From NCBI RefSeq assembly GCF_005239225.2, contig NC_133302.1:12619991-12683990 (forward strand): a stretch of 64,000 nt of DNA, read 5' to 3'. Source of the DNA: Populus alba. Lineage: Eukaryota > Streptophyta > Magnoliopsida > Malpighiales > Salicaceae. Position numbers and translations under genes: made by a program. The stretch's first letter is position 1; every line of letters begins with the position of its first letter. Below the pieces are notes generated by a model, which made no database searches, had not been told where the DNA came from, and worked only from the letters and a program-made list of their open reading frames with translations. Positions 22,902-35,514 of the stretch are shown piece after piece.

Positions 22902-25665
22902 CATAACATCTCCATATCCGAGATTAAGCAACAATCTCATGTCAACTGATACATAGAATAATTAAATTTGTTTTGTGTGGGGGGGGCACACGTGCAAGGT
23001 GTTCATATTAAATTTTACCGAAATTTTCACTAAAATTTTGGCAGAGTCTCCCCTACATTGGAAGGTCCCAAGTTATCAACATTTAACTTGTTTACACTTT
23101 CTAATATTTCAAATCTCATAACTCAATCATGATCCAATCATCCTGGGTCTCAATCCCACAAACATCATCGTCATCACAACCATAATATTTATAACATACA
23201 TTGAACAACAATTATCATTATAAAGGAATAAATGAGATAAATATGTATACATGGACACATTCAAATGAAATTCAGAGTTAAGATTATCTATTCAAGTTTA
23301 AACATTGATTATACAAATTAAGTTATATAAAAGTTGTAATATTACAAAATACAAGGGTATATTCCCTAGAACCTAGAATTATAAAAAGTGAACATAAGCT
23401 AGGATCTACTCCTATCATGCATGTGAGGGTCCTGAAACAAAATACATATTATTGAAACATGAATTACACAATAAATATAACAACACAAATATCCAATAAT
23501 TTAAAAAGAAAAACATGCATTCATATTTTATTCACTTCTCCCTTTGGGTTTTCATTGGAAACTCTTTCTCATTTAACTACTAAAAATCATTTCCTCTTCC
23601 ATTATCAACCTCCATTCAAGATTTCATAAGATCAACCATGATTATTACCGCTTAACATAGTATCATCATCACCCCGGGATCCTAACATACACGAAATGTA
23701 TGTTAACCAATACATGGTGATCCCCTTACCCGGAATCCTAACATACACTAAATATATGCTAGTCCACGCCCCATATCACACTTCTCATATTTTCGTTATC
23801 AATGATAATTTCATCGCTTAGCAATTCACACAACAACCTTTCACCTCGAATACACATACATTTAGAATACTATCCAAAATATCAACATCATTACGCAACT
23901 TTCCTTCTTTCACATAATATCCAAAATTCGGTAATTCATGTTTCACATCAATAACATATTAAATCATGGAATTTAACTAGGAAGTATAAGTGAGGATCAC
24001 TTACCTTAATAAAAGCCCTACTCGTGCTCCCCTGCTATTGTTGATGCACCACGCCTGTGGTCCCTCCTGCGAATCACATGTTTATCTCATAAATTTTCCT
24101 CATTCAAGGATATGTTTTATAATAACCATATCAATAGCCAATAAGTCTTTCTTTCAATCATTTTTTTTTATATTTTATGTTTTTCTCATTACATCCATTA
24201 ATATTATCATTTTTTTTCCAACCATAGTTATCTTTCCTTTTTTTATATTTGAATTGTTACTATTTAAATCTCAAATTATTACTGTCTAGATATTGGATTG
24301 TTACCGTCCAACCGTTACTGTTTAGACATTGAATTATTATTGTCTAGACATTGGACTGTTACTGTCTAACCGTTATTATCTTGAACCGTTATTGTCTAAA
24401 CATTGAATTGTTATTGTCTAGACATTGGACTCTTACTATCCAACTGTTATTGTCCAACTGTTACTGTCTTGAATTGTTATTGTATTGAACCATTACTGTC
24501 TAGACATTGAACTGTTACTATCTAAACATTGGACTATTATTGTCCAACCGTTACTCTTCGGCCTCTTCTTAGATTTTTAACTATATCCAGAGTTCTAGAA
24601 CTCTGTTTCAATCAAGATTAGTCTGGTTAGAAAGTTAAGACACGAGATTACAAGTTCTTTGAAGGAAGAAGAACCCCGTTCTACCCCCAAGATAGTCAAA
24701 ATTACTCATCAATGAATCAGTCCTCTTACCGTACAGGGTCTGTCATGACCCAATCTTGGTTGGTGACCCATAACTAGAGTTTATAGCTCCAAATTGAGTA
24801 AGACCAATTTCCTTAGTTAATATCCAAAACTACAATTTCTATAAAGGAACCTGTTCCTAATTCCTTCATCCTCCTACCCGAAATCTCATTGAAAGTCAGG
24901 AGATGGATGAGCTTGTCCAAATTCATCACCCCTTCAATTCACAAACTATATTGTTTGGGTAAATCATCATTGTTTCGTGTCCCTAATCATATACAACACA
25001 TGAATTAACTTAATTTTAACATCTACTAAATTTTCCCTAATTCAAGTATAAGAACCCTAATCTCTAATTCAACATCAAGGCATCAATTTATAATCAAATT
25101 TGAAACAATTTCTAGGACCATGATTTGAACATCTTACCCAGTAAGAATCAAGGTTTCGATCTTCAACCAGTTAAAGGTTTTTTACTCCCTCTTTTTCCTA
25201 TGGATAGCTGGCACTCCCCTCCCTCTTTTGTTCAATTGTTTCTTGTTAATTCATTGCCCCTAAGTGTTTATTCTATCTATAAACCTTTAATCTTGGATGG
25301 GTTCTTGAAATTTGATGTTTCTCTCTTGATTTGCAAGAATGGATACAAAACTCCTTTTCTTTCCTTATGTTGCTGCAGATTTTATTTTATTTTTTGTAAG
25401 GAGAGGAGTATTTATACTCTATAATTTCTCTTATTTTCACTTACGCCCCATTTCCTTTAAGTGTATTATTTTCTTCAATTAAATCCAACCCTCGACATTA
25501 CTAGGTTTATTTATAATGTCTCGAATTATTTCGCCCGGAAATTTATATTCCAAAATTTATGAATTCCTGTTTTTATTGAACCATATGCATGAATTTCTTC
25601 ACTTTTATTTCCCATATAGTTAGTTTGTAATTTAAGCAACCTTTATTTTTCTCGGGGTTTACACA
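22902..25665 (-). repeat. 5' LTR of element C (probable)
   Basis: The minus strand begins TGTGTAAACCCCGAG at 25665 and ends ...GAGATGTTATG at 22902, three bases before the primer site. The expected terminal CA has decayed to TG. Length is about 2.76 kb, within the range for Tekay-type LTRs. The region contains no supported gene. It includes a short array at 24283-24560 and a doubled CCTAACATACAC motif at 23690 and 23738. Confidence 0.6.
24283..24560. repeat. Short-period array with GTCTAGAC palindrome
   Basis: Alternating units of about 22 bases such as TTGTCTAGACATTGGACTGT and TACTGTCCAACCGT repeat roughly 12 times with substitutions. The palindrome GTCTAGAC sits in most odd units. Confidence 0.75.
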
Positions 25666-25714
25666 AAACACCTCACATATCAAATGGAAAACATGGTATT
25701 TTTTTATTATACAA

Positions 25715-26330
25715 TTTTCATATAAAAGTCAACTGAAATTTCAGTAGTCTCCCTTATATCGAGATATCTCAAGTTATCGACATATAACCTTTTTATACTT
25801 CTAATATCTCACATCTCATAATTTAATCACTACCCGAACGTTCTGGGTCTTAATCCCATAAACATTATCATCATCTTATCCATAATCTTTATAACATACA
25901 TTGAACAACAAATATCATCATAAAGGAATAAATGAGATAAACACGCATACATGGAACATGATTATATGAATTTCAGAGTTAAGTTCATCTATTCAAGTTT
26001 AAACATTAATTATACAAATTAAGTTATATAAATATTTTAATATTACAAAATAGAAGGATATACTCCCTAGAATTAGATAACAAAAAGTGAACAAAAGCTA
26101 GGATATATTCTCGTCGTGCATGCGACGGTCCTGAAATAAAATATATATTATTGAAACATGAATATCACAATAACTATAGTAACACAAAAATCCAACTATT
26201 TAGAAAAAGAAAAATATGTATTCATATTCTATTCACTTCTTCCTTTTTTTTTCCATTAGAACTCTTTCTTATTCAACTACTAAAAATTGTTTCATTTTCC
26301 ATCTTCAACTTCCATTCAACTATTCATCCA
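25715..26330 (-). repeat. Second, diverged copy of the C LTR segment
   Basis: This stretch aligns with 23030-23630 in the same orientation, offset about 2.69 kb. Shared runs include TTTATAACATACATTGAACA, TAAAGGAATAAATGAGATAA and AATTAAGTTATATAAA. It lies just outside the right end of LTR C, so element C landed in or next to an older LTR of a related family, or the LTR was locally duplicated. Confidence 0.75.
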
Positions 26331-27078
26331 ATACAATATGGAATAATTTATTATAAAATGACTTCTATAACAAATATTGATTTGTATTCAACCAAGCATG
26401 CCATTCTATATATTGCTAATTTAATATACTCAGGACTTATCCTATGATGAGCAATAACTATCTTTATCAAACAAGTAAGATTCTAATTCTCAAACCCTAA
26501 AAATAGAATGTATGTTATAGGAAGCACTACCATATAGAAAAGTATAGGAGTTTAAGAAAATAAATTATAGAAATTTAAAACTAGAAAGATAAAGGAAAAT
26601 TATATATAAAAGCAAAAAAGAAAAAAAATCTATAAGGGAAAAGAAAAATTAAAATTAAATATATGGGATTTGTTATTTTTTACAGAGTGGTATTATATTA
26701 TTTCAAAGTTTGAATCCTACTTATATAGGTAATTATAATCGAGGTTTATTAACTGCTAATACAAACTAAGCATTTATCCTAGGGATACGCATATGAATCA
26801 TAGGGTAATCTATGACTTCTAATTAGTTATTTTGTTGAGGACTCTCACTCTAAATAAAATTTTATCATTTGATTATTTGTGCACGTTCAAAATATATTGG
26901 TTAATCAATTTCTTTTGATCAATCATGAATTTTAGTTGTTTGGTTGACTGGTCGACTATTCTTTAACTCTCTTAATTGATCAAGGACTCTTCTAGCTTGA
27001 TCTATTATTCTTATTCACAATCAATGTCATCAAGTTTCCTCTTATTTTTTCTAATGAACAATCATTACTCTTTATGAC
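26331..27078. other. AT-rich non-coding DNA
   Basis: No gene, RNA or clear repeat boundary found. It is the flank into which the copia element inserted. Confidence 0.5.
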
Positions 27079-27365
27079 TAAAGAAATCAAATGGACTAGA
27101 GAGAAAGACTTAAAGAAACTGTTGTTTATGTTCTTCTTCAGTACATTCTTCTGCATTTTGGTTGTCTTTAAATAGACTTTGAGTTTTACAGAAATGCAAC
27201 TACTATCCTATTAGTTAGCCTATGCATGATATACATTTGAAATTGAAAAGCATGTTATCTTATCTTTTCTTGTTATCTTTATCTCCTTTGTTTCAAGATT
27301 CTGCATCTAGTTTTGAAGAGTTATTATTGACCTATTCTTTTATCTTATTGACTAGTTCTTCTACA
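27079..27365 (-). repeat. 3' LTR of the copia element
   Basis: 287 bp; the minus strand starts TGTAGAAGAACTAGTC and ends TTTGATTTCTTTA. It has about 17 bases (a near-repeat of GTCAATAA) absent from the right LTR, plus scattered substitutions, so the two LTRs are clearly older than those of the nested CRM element. Confidence 0.85.
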
Positions 27366-27374
27366 CACCCCCGC
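27366..27374 (-). promoter_or_regulatory. Polypurine tract of the copia element
   Basis: The minus strand reads GCGGGGGTG directly before the LTR start TGTAGAAG. Confidence 0.65.
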
Positions 27375-27376
27375 AG

Positions 27377-28820
27377 TCAAAAGGGTAAGGAATGAACATT
27401 AAGATTGTCATGCAGGAGAAGAAACCGAGTGGAAGACAGCGGCTTAGTGAGGGCATCTGCATATTGATCTTTGCTAGACACAAATTGAACATGAAGTTGA
27501 CCACGTAGAACTTGATCATGAATAAAATGGAAGTCAATTTCAATATGTTTTATGCGAGCATGAAATAAGGGATTACTGGTCAAATATGCAGCTCTAATTT
27601 TCACACAAAAGAATTGGAGGTTAGACAAGCTGAACATCAAGATCAGTTAGCAAGGATTGGATCCATTGAATTTCAGTAGTAGCATTGGCAAGAGCTTTGT
27701 ATTCTGCTTCAATACTACTTTGGGCAACGGTTTGCTATTGTTTACACCCCCATGATCACAAAAGGCACCAATTGATTGTTTGTCATCACGATCAGATGCC
27801 CAATCTGCATCGCTGAAGGAATGAAGTTTTATAGTAGTACTTGGTTGAATTAACAACGCCTGAGTGATTGTGCTTTTTAAATAGTGCAAAATGCATTTTA
27901 CAGCTATCCAATGTGGTTTAAGCGGATTGTGCATATATTTACTAACCTTGTGAACTGCAAAGGCAACATCAGGCCTAGTGAAAGAGAGGTATTGCAACCC
28001 GTCAACTATGATGTGATATAGATGAGGGTCATTAAAAGGTATGCCATCAGACTTTGTTAATGACTGAGAGGTGGACATGGGAGTTAAGCACGGTTTTGCT
28101 TTATCCATATAGCTGTGGAATGTAACGGCACTGGGATAAATGCAAGCCATTGGTGTCTCTAATTGATTCAATTCCCAAAAAGAATGTCAAGTCATCAATG
28201 TCTTTCATTGTAAACTTGTGTTGCAACAAGGTAATGACACGGTTAATAGCTTTCATGTCAGCCCCAACTAGAATTATGTCATCAACATAAATGAGAAGAT
28301 AAATAAGTGTGGAGCCTTGGTGATAAATATATAGAGAGTGATCGGCCTGACTGCTGATGAAGTCAATGGCCAGCAGCTGATCAGTCAACCGAGAGAACCA
28401 TGCTATTGGTGCTTGACGAAGACCATACAGAGATATTTGTAACTTGCAAACATGGTGAGGTAATTATGGATGAATGAAGCCTGAGGGTTGAGTCATAAAG
28501 AAATCCTCGTGTAGAAGGCCATGTAAGAAGGCATTTTACACATCGATTTGACAAAGATACCAGCCATGTGAAACCGCTAGAGACAACACCAATCTGACAA
28601 TAGGTGGTTTGACCACTGGATTAAATGTCTCACCAAAATCAACACCCTCTTGTTGATGAAAACCTTTGGCTACTAGACGTGTCTTGAAACGTTCAATGTT
28701 ACCATCAGCTTTTCTTTTAACTTTGTAAACCCATTTGCAGCCAACTAGATTAGCATCTGGTGGTTTGGGAACCAGAATCCAGGTTCTATTTGCTAATAGG
28801 GCATCAAATTCTTTATTCAT
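27377..28820 (-). pseudogene. Copia reverse transcriptase and RNase H
   Basis: The frame at 28536-28820 starts the RT with WILVPKPPDANLVGCKWVYK and RLVAKGFHQQEGVDF. The frame at 28101-28388 carries the catalytic YVDDIILVGAD and FTMKDIDDLTFFLGI. The RNase H is spread over 27647-28171 (DADWASDRDDKQSIGAF) and 27377-27640 (KHIEIDFHFIHDQV, KDQYADALTKPL), which is the end of copia polyproteins. At least two frameshifts and several stops separate the pieces. Confidence 0.9.
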
Positions 28821-29045
28821 AGCCTCATACTAATTGTGCTGCTTGATTGCAGTGGAATAGCAAGTTGGTTCTTGGTTGTGTGGTTGGAGTGTGGTCATAA
28901 GGGCTTTGGGAATTGGATAGCAAATATAGTGATCAGGTATGATTTTTGGTTTGTGGATGTTATTCTTACTTCTTATAATCATGGGGTGTGTGGTTTGATT
29001 CTGCTGTTGAGGTTGAGAAGGTGTTGGAGAGGGAATGGTATTATT

Positions 29046-30071
29046 CTATAGCTGCGATGGAGTAGTGTTGCTAGCAGGGAAGGTAGAATTATCATGAAGA
29101 TAAATTAAAGGACTTGACGGTGAGATCATATGTAGCTGGTTTGGTGCAGGAGTCTGATTAATTGTACCTGCAGAGATAAGAGCACTAGAGGATGACAATT
29201 GAAGATTTGGTGGGAGAACAACAGGATCGGATTTTGTTGTGAGTGAAACAGATGTAGGAATTGTGTATGGATAGATAGACTCATTAAAAACAACATGACG
29301 GGAGATGAAAAGTTTTCCAATAGAGACATCTAAACATTTGTAGCCTTGATGACCAGTACTATACCCAATAAATATGTAGTTTTTTTTATCGAAAATCCAT
29401 TTTATGTCTATTGTAAGGGCGTAAATAGGGCCAACAAGCGCAACCAAAGGCACGCAAAAAATTATAATCTAGTTTATGTTTGTGGGCCATTTTGTAAGGA
29501 GAAATATTGTTTAAAACTAGAGTGGGCAATCTATTACTAATATAAACAGTCGTCAAGAACGCATCTTCCCAAAATATTTATGGTAACTTTGAATGAGCAA
29601 GTAAAGATAAACCTACTTCAACAATTTGACAGTGACGTATTTTAATTGCACCAGCTTGCTGATGGGTATAGGGACAGGTTATTCGGTGATTAATGCCTTG
29701 ACTGTGTAGATATTTATGGAGGCTACAAAATTCCCCACCTCAATCTGATAACAGGGCTTTTATTTGTTTATCAAATTGATGTTCTATAGCATTTAGAAAA
29801 TAGATAAAAGTTTGATATGCATCAGATTTGAGTGGAAATAACCATAAATATTTTGTTGCATCATCTGGAAAATTGATGTAGTAACGAGCACCAGTGGTGG
29901 ATAAAATAGGAGTTGGGCCCTAACCATCTAAATATATTAATTGCAAAGGTTTCAAAACAGAAACATGAACATGTTTAAAGGACATAGCATGGCTTTTAGC
30001 CAACTAACATTCAGAACAAATAGAAGTAATTTTATTATGAGGAGCTAGTGATATAGTTTTTTTATGACTGA
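29046..30071 (-). pseudogene. Copia integrase (3' portion, left of the CRM insertion)
   Basis: Directly left of the CRM element the copia frame resumes with HKKTISLAPHNKI and CSEC (the second half of the zinc region), followed by a decayed catalytic core (GGEFCSLHKYL, THQQAG). The frame at 29046-29453 covers the C-terminal part (GYKCLDVSIGKLFISRHVVF). Stops interrupt it several times. Confidence 0.8.
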
Positions 30072-31014
30072 TGATGTGCCGTGAATGATTTGAAAATTGG
30101 CAACAATGATTATAATGAAAATGGATGAAGGATGGGTCTGGTTGTGTTGTCTTTCTTTTGGTATTTAGGCTGGATTGTAGTGATTTAAGGTAAATAAGAT
30201 GGAGATAAACTAGAATGATACTTTGATAAGTCGATCTGGATGCCACAAAGATCAATCTAGGATTTCGACGCCACACTCTTTGTGATTGAAGAGTGATAAG
30301 TCAGGTAGGGTTCTTCACAAAACGAATTTGGAAGAACAACTCTTAATTCTCTGAATTAAGTTTTCAAATCTTGGCCAAAAGTGTTTATTTCATATTCTGA
30401 TACATATTTATCTTTGGAACATCCCTCCAAAGTTAGGTGAATTCAACATGACAGAAGTCAAGCCTAAAAACTAGACTTTTAATAAAGCAAGTAGACAAAT
30501 TTAACTAACACACGTTTTTTTGTTGACATTTCTAAAACATATGCAGACGAAATTTAAAACAGCCATAACTTTTGACACAAAAGTCCAATGCACTCATGGT
30601 TGGACAATATAGAAAGATCACGTTCTGAACTTGAATTTTACCTACATAAATCTTGTTTTCACATGCATTGGATGACTTCAAATTCGGGTTCAAATCCATC
30701 TACTGTGCTGACCGTAAACAGCATCAATTCCTTCACTTGCATTATCAATCCAAATACAAGTAGCCCAGCATGAAAAGAACCATTAAGGGCTTTTCCCATC
30801 TCCAAGTTCCAATTGTAGGCAAATAAGTACCCTTGAACCAATTTCAAACTGATTGCTAATTTTTAACTCCGACGCAGCTTCAATCATTGCAATTTGATTC
30901 GTCAAGGCCCGTTGTAGTTGTTTCGCTCTCGCTCTTGTCATTGGACCATCTGAATCCTCTTGCATATTAGATTCAGCTTTACGAGATGGATTATAATTCC
31001 CATGATGCACATCA
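30072..31014 (-). repeat. 3' LTR of the CRM element
   Basis: 943 bp with ends TGATGTG and CACATCA on the plus strand. The gag-pol frame runs about 77 codons into it (to 30783), so this LTR has a coding U3. Confidence 0.95.
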
Positions 31015-34000
31015 TCAGCCCCGGGTTGAAAATGATTTGTCCTCAAATCAGAATCGTCATCATCATCCAAGTACGGAGATAAGTCTTTCACATTAAAAGT
31101 AGCTGATACGTTGTAATCACCAGGAAGATCTACCTTATACGCATTGTCATTCACCTTCTCTATAATACGAAATGGACCGTCAGCTCTTGGCATCAACTTG
31201 GACTTACGTTTGCTTGGAAATCTGCCCTTGCTAATATGAATCCAAACAAGATCTCCAGGTTCAAACCTGACCATCTTTCGCCCCTTGTTAGCTTGTTTAG
31301 CATACTTTGTTGTTTTCTCCTCAATATGTAGTCGAACCTGCTCATGTAGTTTCTTCATCAATTCTGCCTTTCTAATTCCATCCATAGATGTCCTCTCATC
31401 AATTGGAATATGAACAAGATCAATAGGAACACAAGGATTAAAGCCATAGACAACCTCGAATGGTGAAAATTTTGTAGCCCCATGCACACTACGATTATAT
31501 GCAAACTCCACAATCGGCAAACAAGTATCCCAACTCTTCAAATTCTTATGTATAACAGCTCGTAACAAAGAAGATAAAGTTCGGTTTACTACCTCAGTTT
31601 GTCCATCAGTTTGTGGATGACATGCCGTACTGAAAAGTAACTTTGTTCCAAGTTTCCTCCAAAGAGTCTTCCAAAAGTGGCTTAAGAACTTTGTATCACG
31701 ATCAGAGACAATGCTTTTAGGAATTCCATGCAAACAAACAATCTCTTGAAAGAACAAATCAGCAACATGTACTGCATCGTCAGTTTTCCTACAAGGAATG
31801 AAATGGGACATTTTGGAGAATCGATCAACCACCACCATTATTGAATCCTTCCCACGTTGTGTTCTCGGTAGTCCAAGTACAAAGTCCATGCTAATGTCCA
31901 TCCATGGTTGCTCTGGAATAGGCAGTGGCATATAGAGTCCATACGCATTCTCTTTACCTTTAGCTCTCTTGCAAATAGCACATCTTTCAATCACCTTGTG
32001 TACATCCCGTAACATGCTAGGCCAAAAAAAATGTTCTTTCAGCAGCTCATAAGTCTTCTTCTCCCCAAAATGACCACTAAGACCACCACTATGAGCCTCT
32101 CGCACAAGCAACTCCCGTAACGAACCTGAAGGAATACACATTCTGCCCATTTTGAACAAGTAACCTTCATGCATAAAGAACCCATCACAAGCTCCCTTTG
32201 CACATTCGGCAACCACATTAGCAAAGTAGGAATCATTGGCATACTGATCCTTCACCTGTTCAAAACCCATCAGCCTTGCATTCAACATAGAGATCAGTGC
32301 GTACCTCCTAGAAAGAGCATCAGCAACCACATTAACTTGCCCTTTCTTGTACTTTATGACATAAGGAAATGACTCCATGAACTCCACCCATTTAGCATGT
32401 CTTCGATTCAACTTGTTTTGTCCCTTAAGATACTTCAAGGCTTCATGATCAGTATGTATAACAAATTCTTTAGGCAACAAGTAGTGCTGCCATACCTCCA
32501 GAGCCCGAATCAAAGCATAGAACTCCTTGTCGTAAATAGAGTAGTTCAAACGCGCTCCATTTAACTTTTCACTGAAGAATGCAATCGGTCTCTTTTCTTG
32601 CATCAAAACAGCACCAATTCCAACCCCGGAAGCATCGCACTCTATTTCAAATGTTTTAGCAAAGTCTGGAAGTGCTAAAACTGGAGTTGTACACAACTTT
32701 TCCTTAATTAGCTCGAAAGCTTTCTGCGCATCTTCACTCCATCTAAACTCCTTCCCTTTTTTCAAGCATTATGTCATAGGAGCAACAATAGAGCTGAAGT
32801 CTTTCACAAATCGCCTGTAGAAAGAAGCTAAACCATGGAAACTCCTCACATCAGTGATACTAGCAGGTTTTGGCCAGTCTCGAATTGCCTCAATTTTCTC
32901 CTCATCAACTCTAACTCCCCTGCTAGAGATAATATATCCAAGAAACACGACACTTTCTTTACAAAAGTAACACTTTGTGAGTTTCTCATACAACTTAGAA
33001 TCTTGCAAAGTCTCAAACACAACTCTAAGATGCTTCACATGATCATCAAAGGTCTTGCTATACACCAGGATGTCGTCAAAATATACTACAACAAACAGCC
33101 CAATATACTTCCTCAAAACATGATTCATAAGCCTCATAAATGTACTAGGCGCATTAGATAACCCAAACGGCATTACCATCCATTCATATAACCCCTGTTT
33201 AGTTTTAAATGCTGTTTTCCATTCATCTCCCTCTTTCATTCTAATTTGGTGATAGCCACTCATCAAATCGACTTTGGAAAACAATGCAGCACCATGCAAC
33301 TCATCAAGCAAATCATCAAGTCTGGGTATAGGAAATCGATACTTAACTGTTATTTTGTTGATAGCACGGTTGTCCATGCACATCCTCATGGTACCATCTT
33401 TCTTCGGTACAAGCAAAGTAGGTACGGAACATGGACTAAGTGATTCTCGCACATAGCCCTTCTCTAAGAGCTCACCGACCTGCCTTTGAATCTCTTTCGC
33501 TTCCTCTGGATTACATCTGTATGCTGGTCTATTAGGAAGTGAAGCTCCCGGCACCAAATCAATTTGATGCTCAATACCACGAATAGGTGGTAATCCTTTA
33601 GGCAATTCATCTGGAAACACATCTTTAAATTCTTCAAGTAATTCCTTAATCTGTCGTGGTAAGTCCAATCCTTCTACTTGTAGTAGTTGCTTTGCCCAGA
33701 CCATGAAAACAATCCCTGTTGTCGCTAATGTTTGTTTGATGTCTCCTTTTTTGGCTAACAACAGCCCCTTTCGTGATGTCACCTCCTTTTGTTGGCTTCG
33801 TAACTGATCCTCTCTAACTTGTTGAGAACTCAGTGGTAACAAGTTCACCTTCTTTCCATTCAGCATAAAAGAATAAGTGTTCTTCCGTCCATTGTAGGTC
33901 ACATCATTATCAAACTGCCATGGACGACCCAACAACAAATGGCTAGCTGACATTGGTGCAACGTCACATAAAACCTCGTCGTGATAGGTTTTAATGGAAA

Positions 34001-35417
34001 AAGGTACACGAACTTACTTTGTCACCCGAATCTCCCCATTCTCATTCAGCCATCGCAAACTATAGGGTCTGGGATGTGGAAGGGTATTTAAACCCAATTT
34101 CTCCACCAAGATAGTTGACGCAACATTAGTGCAACTTCCATTATCAATGATCATCCCGCACACCTTATCTCGAATCTGACATCGAGTATGAAAGATGTTC
34201 TCGCGTTGCTCATCACTAACGTCAATTTGTGCATTCAGAACCCGTTGAACAACCAACAAATCTCCCTTCACTGGTTCGAAATCCTCTTCTTGTTCAGCCA
34301 CTTGTACCTCATCTTCGTCTTCAATTTCAACCTCATCTCCACTGATCAGCTCTCCATGATCCCCATGCAAAATCATCACCCTTTTATTTGGACATTCCGA
34401 AGCAATATGCCCATGTCCCAAGCACTTGAAGCACTTGATGTCTCGAGACCTCCTAGGGTGTTGAGGTTCTGTCACTTTCTCCTTTCCCTTCAAAGAATCA
34501 GAACTGGTATTCCCCTTGCTAAACTCCACCTTCTCATCTCGTTTAGGTGTGCTCCATGTTCGTGTAGGCGTAGAAACAGCCCTTGTCGCACTTGACGTAG
34601 TTACACTAGTTCGGACACCTCCTCGTCTCTGCTGCCTCTCTACTCGGGTTGCAAGCTTTATAACTTCCTCAAGGAAGATGTACGGTTGTAACTCAACAAC
34701 ATTAGCTATATCCTTCCTCAACCCTCCAAGAAATCTAGCTATTGTTTGATCTTGAGGTTCCATCAATTCACATCGAATCAGCAGCAATTCAAACTCTTTC
34801 ACATACTCTTCCACAGTCAAAGATCCCTGTCGCAAAGTCTGAAGTCTGATGTATAGCTCCTGTTTATAGTAATCAGGAACAAATCTCTTCTTCATCACTC
34901 TTTTCATAGTTGCCCATGTTGCAATCTCCTCCTCTCCTTCCCTTCTCCTCTGAATCTTTATGTTTTCCCACCATAAAAGAGCATAATCTGTAAACTCAAG
35001 TGCTGCCACCTTGCACTTCCTTTCTTCAGAATATTCGTACCATTCAAACACCTTTTCAACCTTCTGAATCCACTCCAAGTATTCCTCAGGTGAACTACTT
35101 CCTCTAAACGGTGGAATTTTAAGTTTGAGACCATTAGGAGGATTATAATTCTGCCTTCTTGGTCTGACCCTATCATCAGCCTCGTCATCCCCATCTGGAT
35201 CTTCGTCAGCTTCTATAATATCATTTCGTGGCACCCTAAGTGCTTGCCTCGGTTGGGGTTGCAAATTATTTCTTTGCATCCTTTGCATAAGGGTATTCAA
35301 CTGTTCACGAATTCCAGTCATCTCATCCCGAATCTCAGCATGAGATCGTTGTAAGCCCATGACTTGTGCCTGTTCCAAACTTAACCCTCTTGGCAAATCT
35401 TCTTTATCTCCAGCCAT
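30783..35417 (-). pseudogene. CRM gag-pol polyprotein, two nonsense codons
   Basis: Start at Met 35415-35417 (MAGDKEDLPRGLSLEQ), 84 bases inside the primer site; about 1,545 codons in one frame. Gag: FRGSSSPEEYLEWIQKVEKV, a zinc knuckle CFKCLGHGHIASECP. Protease: DNGS where DTGS or DSGS is usual. [37 protein letters not shown]. RNase [24 protein letters not shown]. Integrase: an HHCC region, then D in MDFVLGLP, D in VSDRDTKF and E in [11 protein letters not shown]-terminus: [14 protein letters not shown], a CR-type tail. Stops: TAA 34014-34016 (looks like Gln CAA to TAA, protease) and TAA 32769-32771 (RT/RNase H border). Otherwise intact, consistent with a young copy. Confidence 0.93.
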
Positions 35418-35500
35418 AGTTAAGTCTGTCAACCTCTGTTCCAGCAAACCTTTCTTCTTGTTGTTGTTGTTTTTGGCTCCTGTCTTAGATCGCAACTGAT

Positions 35501-35512
35501 GCTCTGATACCA
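35501..35512 (-). promoter_or_regulatory. Primer-binding site of the CRM element (initiator tRNA-Met)
   Basis: Minus strand TGGTATCAGAGC, two bases inside the LTR end at 35515. Confidence 0.92.
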
Positions 35513-35514
35513 GA

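Noticed and set aside
28836..29051. 71-codon plus-strand ORF
   Set aside because: Antisense to the copia integrase/RT border; no family features.
32769..32771. Gene boundary between two CRM ORFs
   Set aside because: Same frame on both sides and in the middle of the RT/RNase H region; a nonsense mutation.
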